Shown here: positions 35,076-39,856 of the stretch, piece after piece | How the letters are laid out: the number at the start of each line of letters is the position of its first letter | Position numbering within the stretch: the stretch's first letter is position 1 | Assembly (NCBI GenBank): GCA_017305595.1 | Contig: JAFKKL010000060.1 | Span: 1 to 39,856 of the forward strand | DNA: 39,856 bases | From: Hyphomicrobiales bacterium | GTDB lineage: Bacteria > Pseudomonadota > Alphaproteobacteria > Rhizobiales > Xanthobacteraceae | Direction of reading: 5' to 3' | Notes under the pieces: model-generated | Told to the model about the DNA's origin: nothing | Databases searched by the model: none | What the model saw: the letters and a program-made list of their open reading frames with translations, nothing else | Made by a program: the position numbers and the translations under genes

Positions 35076-36130
35076 TACGAACGGCTGGTTGCCGACCGTT
35101 GCGGCAATCCCTCATAGGCGGCGACGATGCGCGCCACCAGTTCGTGACGGATGACGTCCTCGGCCTTGAAATGCACCTGCGCGATGCCGTCGACGCCGTC
35201 GAGCAAGCGCACTGCCTCGATCAGGCCGGAGGTCTGGCCGTTGGGAAGGTCGATCTGGCTCGGATCGCCGGTGACGATCATGCGGCTGTTTTCGCCGAGA
35301 CGCGTCAGAAACATCTTCATCTGCATCGACGTGGTGTTCTGCGCCTCGTCGAGGATGATGGCGGCGTTGGTCAGGGTGCGGCCGCGCATGAAGGCGAGCG
35401 GTGCGATCTCGATCTCGCCGGTCTGCAACGCGCGCTCGACGATGCGCGAATCCATCAAGTCGTAAAGCGCGTCGTAGATCGGGCGCAGGTAAGGATCGAC
35501 CTTCTCGCGCAGGTCGCCGGGAAGGAAGCCGAGCCGTTCGCCGGCTTCCACCGCGGGCCGCGTCAGGATGATGCGGTCGACTTCCTTGCGCTCGAACAGT
35601 TGCGCCGCCTGCGCCACCGCGAGCCAGGTCTTGCCGGTGCCGGCGGGGCCGATGCCGAACGTCAACTCGTGATGCTTCAGCGCGCGGATGTAGGCATCCT
35701 GCGCGGCGGTGCGGGCGCGCACCGGGCGCTTGCGCAGATTGATGGCTTCGAAAGCCGAGGTCGGTGTCTTGGCGTCGATGTCGAACAGCGAGCCTTGCGC
35801 CATCACCGAGCGGATCGCGCCTTCGACATCGCCTTGCGCCAGATCGTGGCCTTGCAGCGCCAGCGCATACAGCGCGTCGAGCACGCGATGCGCGGCGGCG
35901 CAGGCGTCGCGGGTGCCGGCGATGGAGATGTGATTGCCGCGCGAATCCACCACCACGTTGAGGCGGCGCTCGATCAGCGCAAGGTTTTGTCCGTAGGGCC
36001 CGACCAGCGCCGAGGCGGCGCGGTTGTCGTCGTAGTCGACTTCGATCCGGGTATCCGGCGGGGTCTGCATGTCGCGATCAAACTTGCGGCGGGGAACGAG
36101 CGTTGGTGAATCCGATGCGCTTTTGGGCAA
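35075..36130 (-). CDS. ybeZ: PhoH-like ATPase (YbeZ)
   Basis: 351-residue ATP-binding protein, partner of YbeY. After an N-terminal KH-like part (VDSRGNHISIAGTRDA) comes the PhoH domain: ITGP-type GIGPAGTGKTWLAVAQA (Walker A 161-168), ILTRPAVEAGERLGFLPGDL, ALQTGEIEIAPLAFMRGRTL, Walker B IILDEAQN (258-265), and IVTGDPSQIDLPNGQTSGL. It may be an RNA helicase or ATPase supporting ribosome quality control. It follows miaB by only five bases. Confidence 0.94.
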   Translation of the reverse strand: MPKSASDSPTLVPRRKFDRDMQTPPDTRIEVDYDDNRAASALVGPYGQNLALIERRLNVVVDSRGNHISIAGTRDACAAAHRVLDALYALALQGHDLAQGDVEGAIRSVMAQGSLFDIDAKTPTSAFEAINLRKRPVRARTAAQDAYIRALKHHELTFGIGPAGTGKTWLAVAQAAQLFERKEVDRIILTRPAVEAGERLGFLPGDLREKVDPYLRPIYDALYDLMDSRIVERALQTGEIEIAPLAFMRGRTLTNAAIILDEAQNTTSMQMKMFLTRLGENSRMIVTGDPSQIDLPNGQTSGLIEAVRLLDGVDGIAQVHFKAEDVIRHELVARIVAAYEGLPQRSATSRS

Positions 36131-36135
36131 GGGTT

Positions 36136-37533
<1,398 letters not shown>

Positions 37534-37647
37534 GGAACCTTGCGTGATCGGGGGACAAAGCGCGCTCGGCGCGCGCTGCTCAATTATAGGCTCGGACGCT
37601 GAAAATCCAGCGCAAGCGGCAAAAAAGCCCAGCCCCGCCAAGTGCTT

Positions 37648-38331
37648 CTAGCGCGCGGGCAGCGCGGCCGGGGCGAATTTCCGGATCATTTCAGGCAGTT
37701 GGCGCATGTCGTCGAAGCTGGCCTGCGCGCCGGCGGCGATCAGGGCCTCAGTGTGGCCGTCCCGGCAATGGCTGCCGCCGGAAAAGCCGAACGCCGTCAT
37801 CCCCGCCGCCCGCGCCGCGGTGATGCCCGGAACGCTGTCCTCGATCACCACGCAGCGGGCCGGCTCCGCGCCCATTTGGGCGGCGGCGAACAGGAACAGG
37901 TCCGGCGCCGGCTTGCCGTGGGCGACTTGCGCGGCGGAAAAGATGTGCGGCGCGAGATGCGGCAGCAGGCCGGTACGAGTCAGACTGGTACGGATCTTGT
38001 CCGGCGTGCCGCTGGAGGCGACGCAGACCGGGGTGGCAATGGCGGCGAGCGCCTCGGCGACGTGCGGCACCGCTTGCAGCGACACGGCGAATTCCTGGAA
38101 CAGCGCGGCTTTGAGCTGCGCGTCGAAATCATCCGGCAGCGCGCGGCCGAGTTCGGCTTCCACCTCGCGGCTGGCGGCGAGCGCAGAGCGGCCGAGAAAG
38201 CGCGCGAATACTTGCTCGGCGGTGATCGGATAGCCGTGCCGCGTCAGCACCTCGGCATGGACGCGACAGGAAATCACCTCGCTGTCCACCAGCACGCCGT
38301 CGCAATCGAAGATGATCAGGTCGAAGGGCAA
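37648..38331 (-). CDS. HAD-superfamily phosphatase (beta-phosphoglucomutase/GPH-like)
   Basis: Haloacid-dehalogenase hydrolase with all four motifs: [17 protein letters not shown] (nucleophile Asp9, acid/base Asp11), [14 protein letters not shown] Lys in [13 protein letters not shown], and [20 protein letters not shown]. The substrate, probably a sugar or glycolate phosphate, cannot be assigned. The frame stays open to 38607, but that part is translated from the palindromic repeat. No ATG lies near the fold; TTG 38331, six bases after GGAAAG, gives [12 protein letters not shown] and a normal 227 residues. It lies between fur and miaB on the same strand. Confidence 0.85.
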   Translation of the reverse strand: MPFDLIIFDCDGVLVDSEVISCRVHAEVLTRHGYPITAEQVFARFLGRSALAASREVEAELGRALPDDFDAQLKAALFQEFAVSLQAVPHVAEALAAIATPVCVASSGTPDKIRTSLTRTGLLPHLAPHIFSAAQVAHGKPAPDLFLFAAAQMGAEPARCVVIEDSVPGITAARAAGMTAFGFSGGSHCRDGHTEALIAAGAQASFDDMRQLPEMIRKFAPAALPAR

Positions 38332-38378
38332 GGAGAGCTTTCCGTCGTCACTCTGAGTGTTTGACTCGACATGCTGGG

Positions 38379-38540
38379 CGTCGTCCCCGCGCAGGCGGGG
38401 ACCCATTACCGCTGGCCTTGATGGTGATCGCAGGTACGCGCAACAGGCTCTTTCTTTCATCACGGCGGCTGCGGAGTCTGGGTCCCCGTCTGCGCGGGGA
38501 CGACGATTTTCGTGCTGCGAGTCCGCCAACAAAACGAATT
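38379..38540. repeat. GTCGTCCCCGC family palindromic repeat, copy 4, with extended tail
   Basis: Left arm CGTCGTCCCCGCGCAGGCGG, inner block CACGGCGGCTGCGGAGTCTG (identical to copy 3), and right arm ending GGGGACGACG at about 38505. The next ~35 bases (GATTTTCGTG... CAAAACGAATT) closely match the bases after the palindrome at 3371-3394, so the family has a conserved right flank. It lies between fur and the HAD gene. Confidence 0.87.
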
Positions 38541-38576
38541 CGTAGTCGGACTCCTGCGATGATGAGCCTGTTCCGA

Positions 38577-39026
38577 TCAGCCCTTCTTCTCGTCGATCGG
38601 CACGCAATAGAGTTCGAGCCGGTGATCGACCAGCGTATAGCCGAGCTTGCGGGCGATTTCCTTTTGCAGGATCTCGATTTCCTCGGAGGTAAATTCCACC
38701 ACGGTGCCGTCGCGCAGGTTGATGAGGTGATCGTGGTGGCTGTCGCGCATGGTCTCATAGCGCGCGCGGCCCTCGCGAAAATCGTGGCGCTCGATGATGC
38801 CGGCGTCTTCGAACAGCTTCACGGTGCGATACACCGTCGAGATCGAAATCTTGTCGTCGACTGCCGCGCAGCGCCGATACAGTTCCTCGACGTCGGGATG
38901 ATCGACCGCCTCCGCCAGCACGCGCGCGATGACGCGGCGCTGTTCGGTCATGCGCATCCCGGTGGCGGCGCACCGCGCCTCGATGCTGGCCGATTTCGAC
39001 GTCGGTGCGGATTTCAAAGCGGTCAT
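38577..39026 (-). CDS. fur: ferric uptake regulator Fur
   Basis: 149-residue metal-responsive repressor, distinct from Irr. The winged helix includes [29 protein letters not shown] and [19 protein letters not shown]. The metal-binding HHDH lies in [12 protein letters not shown], followed by VEFTSEEIE and a late LELYCVP. It has no CxxC structural-zinc pairs, as is usual for alphaproteobacterial Fur. In-frame ATGs at 39035 and 39026 both work; 39026 is chosen. It follows rimI by ~45 bases in the tsaB-rimI-fur order known from Rhizobiales. Confidence 0.92.
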   Translation of the reverse strand: MTALKSAPTSKSASIEARCAATGMRMTEQRRVIARVLAEAVDHPDVEELYRRCAAVDDKISISTVYRTVKLFEDAGIIERHDFREGRARYETMRDSHHDHLINLRDGTVVEFTSEEIEILQKEIARKLGYTLVDHRLELYCVPIDEKKG

Positions 39027-39071
39027 GGTCCTCATGCTCCACGATGGCCCTGTCTTGCCACCGCAAGGCGG

Positions 39072-39557
39072 CTACGACAAGTCGCGACGCATCACCAGGG
39101 CGTTTCGTTCCTCGCCGCCGGCCTCGCGATAGTAGCGCTCGCGGCGGCCGACGACGGCGAAACCGGCTTTGGCATAGAGCCGCGTCGCCGGCTGATTGTT
39201 TTCCTCGACTTCGAGGAAAACGGTGCGGATGCCGCGCCCCGCCAGGTGCCCGAGATGGGTCGCGAGCAGGCCGCGCGACAGGCCGCGTCCGCGCTCCTTC
39301 GCCGCCACCGCGATCGAGAGGATTTCGGCCTCGTCGGCGGCCATCCGCGACACCGCGAAGCCGATCACCTTGTTGCCCCGCCGCAGCCGGTGCACCAGGG
39401 TATTGGGTTCCCGCAGCATGGCGTCGAATTCGCCTTCGCCCCAGCCGCGATGGAACGAGGCCCCGTGCAGTTGCGCCAGCGAGGCGAGATCATGCCGGGT
39501 GGCGGGTTCCACCACCGGGATTTCGGGGGGCAACCACGCCGTGAGGGGGTTTTTCAT
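39072..39557 (-). CDS. rimI: [ribosomal protein S18]-alanine N-acetyltransferase RimI
   Basis: GNAT acetyltransferase of 161 residues. It shows FHRGWGEGEFDAML (the FxxxWSxxxF-like N-terminal motif of RimI), IGFAVSRMAADEAEILSIAV, the acetyl-CoA loop AAKERGRGLSRGLL, VFLEVEENNQPATRLYAKAGF and RRERYY. The start overlaps the tsaB stop (ATGA), the usual tsaB-rimI pair. Confidence 0.93.
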   Translation of the reverse strand: MKNPLTAWLPPEIPVVEPATRHDLASLAQLHGASFHRGWGEGEFDAMLREPNTLVHRLRRGNKVIGFAVSRMAADEAEILSIAVAAKERGRGLSRGLLATHLGHLAGRGIRTVFLEVEENNQPATRLYAKAGFAVVGRRERYYREAGGEERNALVMRRDLS

Positions 39558-39856
39558 GTTGCGGTCGGCTGGAGTCCGGCCGCCGGCTTGGCGTCCGGCG
39601 CGCGAAGGTAATAGGGCCGCGCCGGCGCGTTCTCCGGGCTGACGGCGGCCCCGAGCCAGGCCACCCAGCCGATATCCGGTGCTGGTCGGGGTTCGACCAT
39701 CGCGGGCGGCGGTGCGTCACTCGGCCAGCGCGCGGCGATAAGTTGCGCGGCGTTGCCGACCAGAATCGGCGGCCCGAATCGCGCGGCCTCCAGCGCGGCG
39801 TCGATCGGAACGACGTCGGGGCGAACCAGCGTGTGGCCGTTGCCGCTGGCGACCTG
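39554..39856 (-). CDS. tsaB: tRNA threonylcarbamoyladenosine biosynthesis protein TsaB, C-terminal end (partial)
   Basis: The minus-strand frame is open from the window edge (reading QVASGNGHTLVRPDVVPID...) to TGA 39556-39554, ~100 residues. The ending WVAWLGAAVSPENAPARPYY and LRAPDAKPAAG matches the C-terminus of TsaB, where PxYLRxPDAK is conserved. TsaB is the scaffold of the TsaBDE complex that makes t6A37. The overlap with rimI supports the assignment. The start lies outside the window. Confidence 0.88.
   Translation of the reverse strand, partial: QVASGNGHTLVRPDVVPIDAALEAARFGPPILVGNAAQLIAARWPSDAPPPAMVEPRPAPDIGWVAWLGAAVSPENAPARPYYLRAPDAKPAAGLQPTAT

Overview
The window is ordinary chromosomal core DNA from a high-GC alphaproteobacterium, most likely of the Bradyrhizobium / Rhodopseudomonas / Nitrobacter / Afipia group (Nitrobacteraceae). 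The evidence is an Irr regulator carrying the GCPWHD haem-regulatory motif, the fabA-fabB-fabI cluster beside irr, the miaB-phoH-ybeY-corC-lnt-phrR order, and intergenic palindromic repeats of the type common in that family. I see no prophage, insertion sequence, CRISPR array, rRNA or tRNA gene, and no obvious novel multi-gene system. The points that deserve a second look are local.

Layout. 1-7.6 kb: the end of ftsK, lolA, xthA and a GYF-domain membrane protein run on the plus strand. The ammonium module amtB-glnK and tesB run on the minus strand, followed by a plus-strand UbiH-family hydroxylase. 7.7-13.9 kb: a periplasmic protease-like protein that has lost its catalytic His and Ser (minus), a MoeB/ThiF-type adenylyltransferase (plus), an acyl-CoA synthetase and a D-2-hydroxyacid dehydrogenase (both minus), and an SH3-domain periplasmic protein (plus). 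13.9-18.3 kb: irr is divergent from fabA-fabB-fabI, the unsaturated fatty-acid branch and enoyl-ACP reductase; a glutathione S-transferase follows on the minus strand.

18.5-29.1 kb (minus strand): the classical transcription/translation superoperon rimP-nusA-ylxR-infB-rbfA-truB-rpsO-pnp. It has a recognisable promoter and a leader terminator upstream of rimP and a strong terminator after pnp. The pnp reading frame is interrupted near 19505, consistent with loss of two bases (real lesion or assembly error). 29.2-30.9 kb: a phytanoyl-CoA dioxygenase-like enzyme (plus) and trmB (minus).

31.1-39.9 kb (minus strand): tsaB-rimI-fur, a HAD phosphatase, and miaB-phoH-ybeY-corC-lnt-phrR. These join tRNA modification (TsaB, MiaB), ribosome maturation (RimI, YbeY), envelope lipoprotein acylation (Lnt) and regulation (Fur, PhrR). 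A perfect 24-bp palindrome fills the spacer and -10 region of the phrR promoter. 

Palindromic intergenic repeats of at least five families punctuate the window. Several touch functional signals: two copies end at Shine-Dalgarno sequences, one ends next to a stop codon, and a minimal copy looks like a terminator.
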